A DNA stretch of 64,000 nt, taken from Halotalea alkalilenta DSM 17697 (GTDB taxonomy: Bacteria > Pseudomonadota > Gammaproteobacteria > Pseudomonadales > Halomonadaceae). Each line of letters begins with the position of its first letter. Position 1 is the first letter of the stretch. The stretch lies in contig NZ_JHYY01000013.1 in the NCBI RefSeq assembly GCF_000621205.1, positions 62,001-126,000 of the forward strand. The letters are read 5' to 3'. Of the stretch, positions 8,113-16,792 are shown piece after piece. The notes under the pieces were generated by a model, which searched no databases, was not told the origin of the DNA, and worked only from the letters and a program-made list of their open reading frames with translations. The translations under genes were made by a program, and so were the position numbers.

Positions 8113-9510
8113 TCAGCGCTTCTGCTGGAATGGATAGAAGCGACGCTCGCGCAGCGCCTGCTCGATGTCCTCGAGCGAACGCCCCGAGGTTTCCGGTACC
8201 AGGAAGTAGATGAACACCATCGCCGCGAGCGAGGTCAGCGCGTACAGCCACAGCGAGTAGCTCAGGCCGATCGCCCCGATCATGCTCAAGGTGGTGAGGG
8301 TGACCATCAGGTCGAAACCCCAGTGGCTGAAGGCGCCGATACTGGCGCCCTTGCCGCGCACGAACAGCGGATAGACCTCGGAGATGATCAGCCAGATGCA
8401 GACCCCGAAGCTGCCGCAGTTGAGCGCCATGTAGATCACCAGGCAGGTGACCACCAGCCACTGCTGCGAGGGGTCCACCGGGGCATCGCCCTGGAACAGC
8501 CAGCCCATGATCAAAAGCGCGATGATCGATCCCGGGATCATCGAGAGCAGATAGCGCCGACGCCCGACCTTGTCGATCACCAGCGAGCCTATCAGGGTGG
8601 TGATGGTGATCAGGATGCCGCCGCCGCCCGCGGCCAGCACCGCAGCATTATCGCCGAAGCCGGCGTTGGTCAGGATCGTCGGCGCGTAGTAGATGATCGC
8701 GTTGTTGCCGGTGATCTGGGAGAACATCGCGATCCCCGCACCAACGATGATCGCCGGACGCAGCCAGGGCTGAGCAAGGTCCTTCCAGGTGCCCTGCGGC
8801 TGGTTGGAGACGGTCTTGATCTCGTCGAGCTCCGCCTGGGCCTTGTCGGTGCTTGAGCGAACGCGCTGGAGCACCGACATCGCTTCGTTCTCGCGCCCCT
8901 TGCTGAGCAGCCAGCGCGGACTCTCCGGCAGCATCAGCATGCCCAGCATCAGGATGACCGCCGGTACCACGCCGAGGGCGAACATCCAGCGCCACTCGTT
9001 GCCGAGTACGAAACCGGTGAAATAGGCGCAGGTGATGCCGAACACCACCATGAACTGGAACATCACCACCAGCTTGCCGCGATGCGCCGGCGGTGTGACC
9101 TCGGCGATGTAGACGGGAATGATCTGGGTCGCACTGCCGGCGGCGAGGCCCAGCACGAAGCGTGACAGTACCAGCATCGTCACGGTCGGCGACATCGCCG
9201 AGAATATCGAGCCGACGGCGAACACCAGGCCGACCAGCATCGCCGTGCGGCGACGGCCGAGCCGATCGGAGATCGGCCCGGTACCGACGCAGCCAATCAG
9301 GGCCCCGGCGATGATCGAGGCGGTCACGAACTGGCGGGTGGTGTCGTCGAGCACGAACTGCTGGGAGAGCCCGAGCAGCGCAACGCCGATGATCCCGGTG
9401 TCATAGCCGAACAGCAGCCCGCCGAGCGCTGCGATGACGGAGATCATCACGACCAACGGCACGCCGCTCAGCCCCCTCGTTTGACCTGAAACCTGGGTAG
9501 TGGAGCTCAT
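8113..9510 (-). CDS. MFS sugar:proton symporter (XylE/GalP/IolT family)
   Basis: A 465-residue major facilitator protein with about 12 membrane segments and the sugar-porter signatures: GGLLFGYDTGIIGVALL in segment 1, DRLGRRRT after segment 2, PVYIAEVTPPAHRGKLV before segment 5, PESPRWLLSKGREN in the central loop, the KVGRRRYLL loop, and PETSGRSLEDIEQALRE at the C-terminus. It should import a pentose, hexose or cyclitol with protons across the inner membrane. AGGA stands 8 bases before the ATG. It lies between transaldolase and pdxY on the same strand as the polyol operon, separated from transaldolase by a terminator, so it has its own promoter in 9511-9870. The substrate cannot be read from sequence; xylose, arabinose, galactose or inositol are all possible. 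Confidence 0.9.
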   Translation of the reverse strand: MSSTTQVSGQTRGLSGVPLVVMISVIAALGGLLFGYDTGIIGVALLGLSQQFVLDDTTRQFVTASIIAGALIGCVGTGPISDRLGRRRTAMLVGLVFAVGSIFSAMSPTVTMLVLSRFVLGLAAGSATQIIPVYIAEVTPPAHRGKLVVMFQFMVVFGITCAYFTGFVLGNEWRWMFALGVVPAVILMLGMLMLPESPRWLLSKGRENEAMSVLQRVRSSTDKAQAELDEIKTVSNQPQGTWKDLAQPWLRPAIIVGAGIAMFSQITGNNAIIYYAPTILTNAGFGDNAAVLAAGGGGILITITTLIGSLVIDKVGRRRYLLSMIPGSIIALLIMGWLFQGDAPVDPSQQWLVVTCLVIYMALNCGSFGVCIWLIISEVYPLFVRGKGASIGAFSHWGFDLMVTLTTLSMIGAIGLSYSLWLYALTSLAAMVFIYFLVPETSGRSLEDIEQALRERRFYPFQQKR

Positions 9511-9870
9511 AAACTTGTTCCTGGTGGCACCATCTGCGGAAATTCATTCTGCGAGGCAGTTGAATCGATTAATCATGAAAAGCCATGATCACTGCGAAAT
9601 TCAGGATGGACCAAGCCTTGAGCGCCCCCCATTCGACCTTAGTGTAATTCTCATTACCCAAAAACTCGGGTAAAGCGCGAAACTCCGTGAAGATCAGCCC
9701 GTTACCTGCGCATTGGGCTGCAATGACCAAGCGTCGGCGGCACGGCCACCATGCGCTTCGATATGTTTTCCCGGAAGCCATGCCAGCATCGGACGTGCCG
9801 CCAGTCGTCGGCCGTGCCTGATCGCGCTCAAGCGGTGTCAGCCGAGCGCCAGCCGCAGAAAAACCAGCCG
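9511..9870. promoter_or_regulatory. Promoter region of the MFS transporter gene
   Basis: This gene-free stretch must hold the minus-strand promoter of the MFS gene. The only structured element is a 6-bp inverted repeat, ATCATG (9572-9577) and CATGAT (9584-9589), about 65 bp before the start codon, which could be an operator. No convincing small gene was seen. Confidence 0.3.
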
Positions 9871-9878
9871 CAGAAAAA
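9849..9878. repeat. 15-bp tandem direct repeat
   Basis: CCAGCCGCAGAAAAA occurs twice head to tail (9849-9863, 9864-9878), directly beside the transaldolase terminator and overlapping its T-tract region. It looks like a local slippage duplication; no function is apparent. Confidence 0.7.
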
Positions 9879-9903
9879 GAAACGCCGGACCAAGGCCCGG
9901 CGT
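9871..9903 (-). terminator. Rho-independent terminator after transaldolase
   Basis: On the minus strand ACGCCGGGCC and GGTCCGGCGT pair over 10 bp with one G-T pair around a 2-base loop (9882-9903), followed by TTTCTTTTTCT. It separates talB from the downstream MFS gene. Confidence 0.8.
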
Positions 9904-9926
9904 CGTACATCCTCGAGGAGCGTGGA

Positions 9927-10877
9927 TCAGAACATCTTGCTGATCAGCCCTTCGAGCTTCTCCTGGTCTTCGGCGAACTTGCGAATGCCTTCGGCCAGCT
10001 TGTCATTGGCCATCGCGTCCAGCCCGTGCTGCCAGCGGAACTGCGCTTCGCTGATCGGCTCCACCTTGCCTTTCGCGCCGCTGCCGGTATCGGTGATCTT
10101 CTGGGTCACCTCGCCCTCGGTCGAAGCGAGCTCTTCGAGCAGCTGGGGAGAGATGGTCAGGCGATTGAGCCCCGCCAGCGCCAGGATCTGTCCGGTGTTG
10201 CGGAAGCTCGCGCCCATCACCACGGTGTCGTAGGCATACTCTGCCGCGTACTTGGCGACCCCGCGAACGAACAGCACGCCCGGATCGTTTTCAGCGGTGT
10301 AGTCCTGACCGGTCTCCTTCTTGAACCAGTCGGTGACCCGGCCGACGAACGGCGAAATCAAAAATACCCCCGCCTCGAAGCAGGCCCGCGCCTGAGCGTC
10401 GCTGAACAGAAGCGTCAGGTTGCACTGGATGCCTTCCTTCTCGAGCACCTCGGCGGCGCGGATACCTTCCCAGGTCGAGGCCAGCTTGATCAGCACCTTG
10501 TCCTTGGGGACACCGATCCGGTCATACATCTCGATCAGCTTGTGCGCCTTGGCGATGCTCGCCTCCTGGTCATAGGAGAGCTTTGCCGCGACCTCGGTGG
10601 AGACCCGGCCGGGCACGATCTTGGAGATCTCAGCCCCCATCGCTACCGAGAGCTTGTCGACCGTATGATCGATGCGCTCATCGCCACTGGCTTCACTCGC
10701 CGCCTCGGCCAGGGTCTTCTTGATCAGTTCCTGGTAGCCGGGCAGATCGAACGCCTTGAGGATCAGCGACGGGTTGGTGGTGGCGTCGACCGGCTGATAC
10801 TTCTTGATCGCCTCGAGATCGCCGGTGTCGGCGACCACTTTGGAGAGTTGCTTGAGCGATTCCAACTGCGTCGTCAT
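9927..10877 (-). CDS. talB: Transaldolase
   Basis: A 316-residue class I transaldolase of the TalA/TalB type, moving a dihydroxyacetone unit between sedoheptulose 7-phosphate and glyceraldehyde 3-phosphate in the cytosolic pentose phosphate pathway. Signature DATTNPSLILKA lies near the N-terminus and the Schiff-base lysine is in the motif KVLIKLASTWEGIRA. The length and C-terminus (LISKMF) match the E. coli enzymes. The start is set by AGGAGG five bases upstream of the ATG. Its position after the xylulokinase-type gene suits a role in processing xylulose 5-phosphate made from polyols, although a 250-bp gap with a possible operator precedes it and it ends in its own terminator, so it may be transcribed separately. 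Confidence 0.97.
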   Translation of the reverse strand: MTTQLESLKQLSKVVADTGDLEAIKKYQPVDATTNPSLILKAFDLPGYQELIKKTLAEAASEASGDERIDHTVDKLSVAMGAEISKIVPGRVSTEVAAKLSYDQEASIAKAHKLIEMYDRIGVPKDKVLIKLASTWEGIRAAEVLEKEGIQCNLTLLFSDAQARACFEAGVFLISPFVGRVTDWFKKETGQDYTAENDPGVLFVRGVAKYAAEYAYDTVVMGASFRNTGQILALAGLNRLTISPQLLEELASTEGEVTQKITDTGSGAKGKVEPISEAQFRWQHGLDAMANDKLAEGIRKFAEDQEKLEGLISKMF

Positions 10878-11016
10878 ATCTGCCTCCTGGTTGGTGTCCG
10901 GAAATGGAACGGGCCGCCCTGGCGCCGTCTCACCCGCGCGAATGGAGCGCGAAGCAAGTAGTCAAATAACGACATCCCCGTTCGCCGTGTCCATCCGTGC
11001 GCCTCTTCCGAGACCG

Positions 11017-11033
11017 TCGATAACGATTATCGA
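11017..11033. promoter_or_regulatory. Palindrome upstream of talB (candidate operator)
   Basis: TCGATAA-CGA-TTATCGA is a perfect 7+3+7 palindrome about 140 bp upstream of the talB start codon. It is AT-richer than its surroundings and lies in the 258-bp non-coding interval between talB and the isomerase gene. A LacI- or GntR-type repressor is the sort of protein that binds such sites; none is encoded in the block. Confidence 0.4.
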
Positions 11034-11129
11034 TCCTATCTCATCACCGGGGCATGCGCTCGCATCGATGCATCCCGATGACACTATATGATCCGTATGA
11101 TTACTACATTAGGACGTTGCGCACCCGGT

Positions 11130-11471
11130 TCAAGTCAACCGCTTGGCGTAGCTCGCGCGCTCCATCTCGATCACCTCGCAGGTCACCGAACAGCGCGCTC
11201 CCGCCTCGGCCGCCAATGCCTCGACCATGTGTTCGGCGAGCGCACGGCGCTGCTCCAGCGAGCGCCCATCGAGAATCCTGAGCTGGAGATGGATGAAGTC
11301 GTACCCTTCGAGCCCGAGACGCTGCTCGGCGTAGCCGATCGCCCGGGTCTTGATCGCCTCGGGTGCGAACAAGCCGGCATCGAGCATCGCTCGGTGCGCA
11401 AGCTCGACCAGTACCGCGGGATCGAAGCGTGGCGGCTGGGTCTGGGAGTACTCGATCACGCAATGCGGCAT
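11130..11471 (-). CDS. 5-carboxymethyl-2-hydroxymuconate isomerase-like protein (tautomerase superfamily)
   Basis: A 113-residue protein starting MPHCVIEYSQT, matching the CHMI/HpaF subgroup of the tautomerase superfamily. In these enzymes Pro-1, exposed after removal of the initiator methionine, is the catalytic base; here Pro is residue 2 as required. The segment YDFIHLQLRILDGRSLEQRRALAEHMVEAL is also typical of the family. The open frame reaches further upstream, but the ATG at 11471 is the only one giving the conserved N-terminal proline. Known CHMI enzymes act in homoprotocatechuate degradation, yet no other hpa gene is present and the gene lies 85 bp after a sugar kinase. Its role here is unknown, and a stand-alone tautomerase is equally possible. 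Confidence 0.82.
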   Translation of the reverse strand: MPHCVIEYSQTQPPRFDPAVLVELAHRAMLDAGLFAPEAIKTRAIGYAEQRLGLEGYDFIHLQLRILDGRSLEQRRALAEHMVEALAAEAGARCSVTCEVIEMERASYAKRLT

Positions 11472-11556
11472 GGGGATTCTCGCGACAAAGGGTGTGGCCC
11501 GACGAAGACGTCGAGCCATCAGTCTAGCAGGCGATCGGCTCAGCAGTGGATTGGCG

Positions 11557-13059
11557 TCATCCAGCTCGAGTGACCGGGTAGCGCTGTCCGAGGATCTTGA
11601 GATAGCGCGTGTAGGCTTCGGCATAGCCCGCCACCCGCCCGGCATCGGGTCGAGTCAGCGTCTCTTCGCGCAGCCCTACCGCCCGCTCGCAAAGGCTTTC
11701 GAGGTCTAGCGACTCACCGGCCTGCCGGCGCTCGCACCAGATCGCCTGGAGTGCAGCACCCAGTGCCGCGGCCTCGCCGACCTCCGGACAGGCCAGCTCG
11801 ACGTCCATCACGTCGCTGACCATCTGCCGCCAGACGGCGCTCTTCGCCCCACCGCCGACGAGCCGCACCCGGCCCGGGTGCCCGGTCAGTCGACTGAGTT
11901 CGTCGAATCCATAGCGCAGACCGAAGGTCGCCCCCTCCATCACCGCGCGGCAAAGATTCGCCGGGGTGAAGTTATGGCTGCCGAGCCCCTCGAAGGTGGC
12001 CATCGCCTCAGGCAGCGGCGGTACTCGCTCGCCGTTGAAGAACGGCAGCACGGTGATCCCGCCCGCCCCGACCGGGGCATCGGCAGCGGCGGCATTGAAA
12101 CGCTCGATGTCGTAGCCGAGCAGTTCGCGAACCAGCGTCGTCGCCGAGGTCACGTTCATGGTGCAGATCAGCGGCAGCCAGCCTCCGTGGCTCGAGCAGA
12201 AGTTGGCCACCAGCCCGTTGCTGGAAATCGCCGGACCCTCGGCCGCAGCGTACAGCGTACCGGAGGTGCCGAGACTGATCGTCATGGTGCCTGGGGCGAT
12301 GTTGCCAGTGCCGATCGCCCCCATCATGTTGTCGCCGCCGCCGGAGGAGACCACCACCTGAGGGCCAAGCCCGAGCCGGCGGGCGATCTCGGGGCGCAGC
12401 CGCCCGGCCGGGGCGTCGGGTTCGATCAGCCGCGGCAGCACCCGGTCGGGGTCGAGCTCGGGCGCGATCAGCGCGAAGGTGTCGAGCGACCAGCAGCGCT
12501 CGCGGGTGTCGAAGTAACCGGTGCCCGAGGCATCGCCGTACTCGGCCACCCGCTCGCCAGTGAGATAGTAGTTGAGGTAGTCGTGGGGCAAGAGCAGCGT
12601 CTCGATGCGCGCATAGGCGTCGTAATGATGCTTGCGCAGCCAGGCGACCTTGGAGGCGGTATAGCCCGTCTGCAGCACCAGCCCGAGCCGTTCGAGGCAG
12701 CCGCGCTCTCCGCCCAGCGCCTCGATCAGCGCGTCGTTCTCACGCACCGACTCGGTATCGCACCAGAGCTTGCCCGGATGCACCGGCCGTCCCTCGGCAT
12801 CCAGCGCGACCATGCCGTGCTGCTGGCCGGAGACACCGATCGCGCGTACCGCGCCACCGTCGACGCCGGCGCGCTCCAGCGCCTCTGCGAGCGCCGCTTC
12901 GAAGGCCGAGACCCATTCGTCCGGATCCTGTTCGCGGCGACCGTGATCGCCCTGGATCATCGAGTGAGGACGCGCGGCCTCGCCAAGGATCTCGAGCCGT
13001 TCGCCATCGAGCACCACGACCTTGGTACTCTGGGTGCCACAGTCTACGCCTATGTACAT
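11557..13059 (-). CDS. mtlY: Xylulokinase (MtlY-like)
   Basis: A 500-residue FGGY-family carbohydrate kinase that phosphorylates D-xylulose to xylulose 5-phosphate. It begins MYIGVDCGTQSTKVVVLD (phosphate 1 motif), has GVSGQQHGMVALD and GKLWCDTES in the sugar-binding N-domain, the SSGGGDNMMGAIGTG motif, SLGTSGTLYA (phosphate 2), and VRLVGGGAKSAVWRQM near the C-terminus. GAGG precedes the ATG by 8 bases. It comes directly after the mannitol dehydrogenase gene, as mtlY does in the Pseudomonas fluorescens mtlEFGKDYZ operon, where it handles xylulose made from D-arabitol. No fructokinase (mtlZ) follows. The spacing of 132 bp to mtlD leaves room for a secondary promoter. Confidence 0.92.
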   Translation of the reverse strand: MYIGVDCGTQSTKVVVLDGERLEILGEAARPHSMIQGDHGRREQDPDEWVSAFEAALAEALERAGVDGGAVRAIGVSGQQHGMVALDAEGRPVHPGKLWCDTESVRENDALIEALGGERGCLERLGLVLQTGYTASKVAWLRKHHYDAYARIETLLLPHDYLNYYLTGERVAEYGDASGTGYFDTRERCWSLDTFALIAPELDPDRVLPRLIEPDAPAGRLRPEIARRLGLGPQVVVSSGGGDNMMGAIGTGNIAPGTMTISLGTSGTLYAAAEGPAISSNGLVANFCSSHGGWLPLICTMNVTSATTLVRELLGYDIERFNAAAADAPVGAGGITVLPFFNGERVPPLPEAMATFEGLGSHNFTPANLCRAVMEGATFGLRYGFDELSRLTGHPGRVRLVGGGAKSAVWRQMVSDVMDVELACPEVGEAAALGAALQAIWCERRQAGESLDLESLCERAVGLREETLTRPDAGRVAGYAEAYTRYLKILGQRYPVTRAG

Positions 13060-13191
13060 GAGCGACCTCGCATGCCACCGGCCCGTTGGTCGGCTTGATG
13101 GAGGAATTGTTTCATGCGCTGGCGAACGACGGCGAACATGACGTAGTGAACTTTAGTCTAACCAACCATTCTGCATCGCCGCCGCCCTGCC

Positions 13192-14691
13192 TCACGCCGA
13201 CCGCTCGACTCGTTTTTCAAGCGACTCGAGGGTCGCTCGCGCGCCGTGCTGATGCAGCGAGTCCAACGCCCAGCGATAGGCCTCGACGAAACGCGGATCC
13301 GAGCTGAGATCGCCGAACAGCCGGCGATTGCGGATGAACGCCTCGGGCTCCTCGCGGTTGCGCGCGGCAAGTTCCATCAGGCTCTCTTTCAACTTATCGA
13401 CCACTTCGATCGGCTCGCCCTCCTCGTCGACCCCCTCGGTGTAGCGCGCCCAGCTCGCCACCACCGCCGCCGAACGGCGGATGTCGCCGCCGGACGCCAG
13501 GCGCTCCCGGATCACCGGAACCAGCCACTTAGGAATCCGGTCGGAGCTCTCGGCGCACAGCCGCGCCAGGGTGTCGCGGATCGCCGGATTGGCGAAGCGC
13601 TCGATCAGGGTATGGCGATACCGGTCGAGATCGACCCCGGGCACCGGTGCCAGCGTCGGCGTCGCCTCCTCGACCATGTAGCCGAGCAGGAAGTCGACGA
13701 ACAGCGGATCCTGGCACACCTCGTGGGCATAGCGATAACCGCACAGATAGCCGAAGTAGCACAGCGCCTGGTGACTTGCATTGAGCAGCCGGAGCTTCAT
13801 CAGCTCATAGGGCACGACATCGTCGACCAGCTGGACACCGACCCGCTCCAGCGCTGGGCGACCGAGCTTGAAGTGGTCCTCGAGCACCCACTGGGTGAAC
13901 GGCTCGCAGACCACAGGCCAAGCATCGTCGATGCCGAAGGTCTCGCGCACCAGGCGGCGATCCTCGTCGGTGGTCACCGGAGTGATCCGATCGACCATGG
14001 CGTTGGGGAAGCACACCTCGGCCTCCATCCACTCGGCCAGCGCCGGCGACTTGCGCCGCGCGAAGGCGAGGAACATCTTGCGCGCGACATCGCCGTTGCC
14101 CTGGATGTTGTCGCAGGACATCACGGTGAAAGGCGCGCGACCTGCGATCCTGCGTGCGTCGAGAGCAGCGCAGATCAGCCCGAAGGTGGTGCGCTGCGGT
14201 GCGTCGCTGAGGTCATGGATGACGCCGGGATCGTCGAAGTCGAACTCGCCGGTGTTGGGATCGAAGTTGTAGCCGCCCTCGGTGATCGTCAGCGAGACGA
14301 TCCGGGTACGCTCCTCCACCATCCGCTCGATCACCGCACGCGGATCTTCGGGTGCATAGAGGTAGTCGACCAGCGAGCCGATCACGCGCGCCTCGATGGC
14401 ACCGTCCGGATGCTTGAGCACCAGGGTGTAGAGGCCGTCCTGGGATTCGAGCGCCTGTTTCATCCTTCGGTCGCTTTCCATCACGCCGACCCCGCAGATG
14501 CCCCAGTCGAGCGCCTCTTCGTCTTCGGACATCAAGGTATCGAGATACATCGCCTGGTGGGCGCGGTGAAAGCCGCCCACCCCGAAGTGGACGATCCCGG
14601 TCCCGACACGATCGCGCGGGTAGCCGGGCACCGTGACGTTGGCGAGACCTGCGAGCTCGTCCAGAGCGCTGGCGTCGAGTTTCAGCATCAT
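13192..14691 (-). CDS. mtlD: Mannitol/arabitol 2-dehydrogenase (polyol long-chain dehydrogenase)
   Basis: A 499-residue polyol-specific long-chain dehydrogenase that oxidises mannitol to fructose, D-arabitol to xylulose or sorbitol to fructose with NAD. The N-terminal nucleotide-binding segment is GTGIVHFGVGGFHRAHQAMYLD, followed by GICGVGVME. Later come TVMSCDNIQGNG, the catalytic-lysine segment PYELMKLRLLNASHQALCY, and a C-terminal all-helical domain. Two ATG codons stand in tandem; GGGGAG is better spaced for the second (14688). The length fits the 493-residue Pseudomonas enzyme. It lies 69 bp after the transporter ATPase gene within the polyol operon, so imported polyol is oxidised directly without phosphorylation. 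Which polyol is preferred cannot be read from sequence. Confidence 0.93.
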   Translation of the reverse strand: MMLKLDASALDELAGLANVTVPGYPRDRVGTGIVHFGVGGFHRAHQAMYLDTLMSEDEEALDWGICGVGVMESDRRMKQALESQDGLYTLVLKHPDGAIEARVIGSLVDYLYAPEDPRAVIERMVEERTRIVSLTITEGGYNFDPNTGEFDFDDPGVIHDLSDAPQRTTFGLICAALDARRIAGRAPFTVMSCDNIQGNGDVARKMFLAFARRKSPALAEWMEAEVCFPNAMVDRITPVTTDEDRRLVRETFGIDDAWPVVCEPFTQWVLEDHFKLGRPALERVGVQLVDDVVPYELMKLRLLNASHQALCYFGYLCGYRYAHEVCQDPLFVDFLLGYMVEEATPTLAPVPGVDLDRYRHTLIERFANPAIRDTLARLCAESSDRIPKWLVPVIRERLASGGDIRRSAAVVASWARYTEGVDEEGEPIEVVDKLKESLMELAARNREEPEAFIRNRRLFGDLSSDPRFVEAYRWALDSLHQHGARATLESLEKRVERSA

Positions 14692-14760
14692 CTGCTCCCC
14701 AGGCGCGCGATAGCGCGCCGAACGAGCCGACGCCTAGCGCCGGCATGGATGTGGTGGTGT

Positions 14761-15891
14761 TCAGCCCAGAGCGACGGAGGACTCGGTACGCGGTGTCGCT
14801 TGGAGACCCAGCGAGTGCTCCCGCTCGAGATCGAAAAGATGCAGGGATTCGACGTCGCACTCGAGCGTCAGTTCGTCATCGACCTCGACCTGAGGCCGCC
14901 CCTCGAGCTGCGCGGTGATCCTGGTTTCGCCCACCCGTAGATGGACCAAGGTCACCGCCCCGAGCGGTTCGATCACCTCGACCCGGCCGGAAAGCCGCCC
15001 CGCGCCCCCACCCGCCGGTTCAGCGCGAGCAGGCCTGAGGTGCTCGGGGCGCACACCTACCCATACCGCCGCTCCCTCGTCGACCTGGTCGAGCAAGGCC
15101 TGCGCGGGCGCGAAACCGCACCCCTCGCCATCGATGCGCGCACCGCGCCGCGTGGCCTTGAGGAAGTTCATCGACGGCGTGCCGATGAAGCCGGCGACGA
15201 ACATGTTGACCGGGGAGTCGTAGAGCTCGTTCGGCTTGCCGATCTGCTGGATCTTGCCGTCGCGCATCACCACGATTCGCTCGCCCATGGTCATGGCTTC
15301 GACCTGGTCATGGGTGACGTAGAAGGTGGTGACCTTGAGCCTGCGATGGAGCTTGACGATTTCCGCACGCATCTCGACCCTGAGCCGGGCGTCGAGATTG
15401 GAAAGCGGCTCGTCCATCAAAAACACCCTCGGCTCGCGCACGATCGCCCGGCCCAGCGCGACACGCTGGCGCTGCCCGCCGGAGAGTGCACGGGGCTTGC
15501 GATCGAGCAGATGCTCGATGTCGAGGATCTTGGCCGCCTCCAGCACCCGCTGGCGAATCTTCGCCTTGTCGAGCTTCTTGAGCTTGAGACTGAACGCCAT
15601 GTTGTCGTAGACGCTCATGTGCGGGTAGAGCGCATAGGACTGGAACACCATGGCGATGTCGCGATGCTTGGCCGGTACGGAGCTCACGTCCTGCTCATCG
15701 AACAGGATCTCTCCGCCGGTGTTGAGTTCGAGCCCGGCGATCATTCGCATGGTGGTGGTCTTGCCGCAGCCGGAGGGCCCGACCAGCACGATGAACTCGC
15801 CGTCCAGCGTGCGCAGGTCGAAGCCTTCGACGGCGTTGGCGCCCTTGTCGCCGTAGCGTTTGCTGACACTCTTCAATTCGACGATGGCCAT
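14761..15891 (-). CDS. mtlK: Polyol ABC transporter ATP-binding protein
   Basis: A 376-residue ATPase of the MalK/UgpC/SmoK group. It has Walker A GPSGCGKTT, the Q-loop (MVFQSYALYPHM), the ABC signature LSGGQRQRVALGRAI, Walker B (RVFLMDEPLSNLD) and the switch histidine (YVTHDQVEAMTMG). The C-terminal third carries the OB-fold regulatory domain typical of sugar importers (GVRPEHLRPA). It energises the permease pair encoded just upstream and acts at the cytoplasmic face of the inner membrane. It follows mtlG by 52 bp and precedes mtlD. In P. fluorescens the equivalent MtlK belongs to a mannitol, glucitol and arabitol importer. Confidence 0.93.
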   Translation of the reverse strand: MAIVELKSVSKRYGDKGANAVEGFDLRTLDGEFIVLVGPSGCGKTTTMRMIAGLELNTGGEILFDEQDVSSVPAKHRDIAMVFQSYALYPHMSVYDNMAFSLKLKKLDKAKIRQRVLEAAKILDIEHLLDRKPRALSGGQRQRVALGRAIVREPRVFLMDEPLSNLDARLRVEMRAEIVKLHRRLKVTTFYVTHDQVEAMTMGERIVVMRDGKIQQIGKPNELYDSPVNMFVAGFIGTPSMNFLKATRRGARIDGEGCGFAPAQALLDQVDEGAAVWVGVRPEHLRPARAEPAGGGAGRLSGRVEVIEPLGAVTLVHLRVGETRITAQLEGRPQVEVDDELTLECDVESLHLFDLEREHSLGLQATPRTESSVALG

Positions 15892-15943
15892 GGGCTCGGA
15901 CTCCGGTTCGCTGAGTGAATGGGAGAAGACGGCGCGAGAGAAG

Positions 15944-16792
15944 TCATTTCACCGCCCCGAAGGTCAGGCCGCGGACCATCTGCCGCTGGGCGCACCAGCC
16001 CAGCACCACGATCGGTGCGACCGCGAGCACCGAGCCGGCGGAGAGCTTGGCCCAGTAGAGCCCTTCGGCGCTCCTGAACGAGGCGATGAAGGCGGCGAGC
16101 GTCGAGGCCTCGTGGTTGGTGACCATGATGCTCCAGAACGATTCGTTCCACGCCAGGATGGTCACCAGCAGCGCGGTGGAGGCAAGCCCCGGCAGGGCCA
16201 GCGGCAGGATCACCCGGACCATGGTCTGCAACACCCCGGCGCCGTCGATGTCGGCCGCCTCGATGATGTCCTTGGGAATGTCGCGGAAGTAGGAGTAGAC
16301 CATCCACACCATGATCGGCAGGTTCATCGCGGTGTAGAGCATCAAAAGCCCAAAGCGCGTATCGAGCAGGCCCAGCGAGCGGTAGACCAGGAAGATCGGG
16401 ATCAACACGCCGACGGCGGGAATGAACTTGGTCGAGACCATCCACACCAGGGTGAAGTCGGTACGCTTGTTGGGATAGAAGGCCATCGCGTAGGCCGCGG
16501 GAATGGTCAGCACCAGCCCGATCAGGGTCGAGCCCACCGCCGTCACCAGCGAGTTCCAGGCGTAGTGGTTGTAGGTGCTACCCTGCGCCATCGCCTCGCG
16601 AAAGCTATCCAGCGTCGGGGTGAAGAACAGCTGGGGGACCAGGCTCACCGCCGTCTGTTCGGTCTTGAACGCGGTCAGCAGCATCCAGAACAGCGGGAAG
16701 AACATCAGCAGCGCCACCGCATAGGCCAGCAGGGTCAACAGCACCCCGCCGAGGCCCTGGCGCGACTGATCGATATCGACTGGGGTGCTCAT
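15944..16792 (-). CDS. mtlG: Polyol ABC transporter permease (MalG type)
   Basis: A 282-residue inner-membrane permease with six predicted membrane segments and the EAA loop EAADIDGAGVLQTMVRVILPLALPG that contacts the ATPase. The ATG (complement of 16790-16792) overlaps the stop codon of mtlF by 4 bp (ATGA), so the two permeases are translationally coupled. An open frame continues upstream of this ATG in a different frame from mtlF but has no coding character. It pairs with MtlF to form the channel of a carbohydrate-uptake (CUT1) importer. Order and size match MtlG/SmoG of mannitol and sorbitol transporters. Confidence 0.92.
   Translation of the reverse strand: MSTPVDIDQSRQGLGGVLLTLLAYAVALLMFFPLFWMLLTAFKTEQTAVSLVPQLFFTPTLDSFREAMAQGSTYNHYAWNSLVTAVGSTLIGLVLTIPAAYAMAFYPNKRTDFTLVWMVSTKFIPAVGVLIPIFLVYRSLGLLDTRFGLLMLYTAMNLPIMVWMVYSYFRDIPKDIIEAADIDGAGVLQTMVRVILPLALPGLASTALLVTILAWNESFWSIMVTNHEASTLAAFIASFRSAEGLYWAKLSAGSVLAVAPIVVLGWCAQRQMVRGLTFGAVK

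Noticed and set aside
13246-14940. A 564-codon open frame antisense to mtlD
   Set aside because: It is the mirror of a well recognised dehydrogenase and has no ribosome site or recognisable domains.
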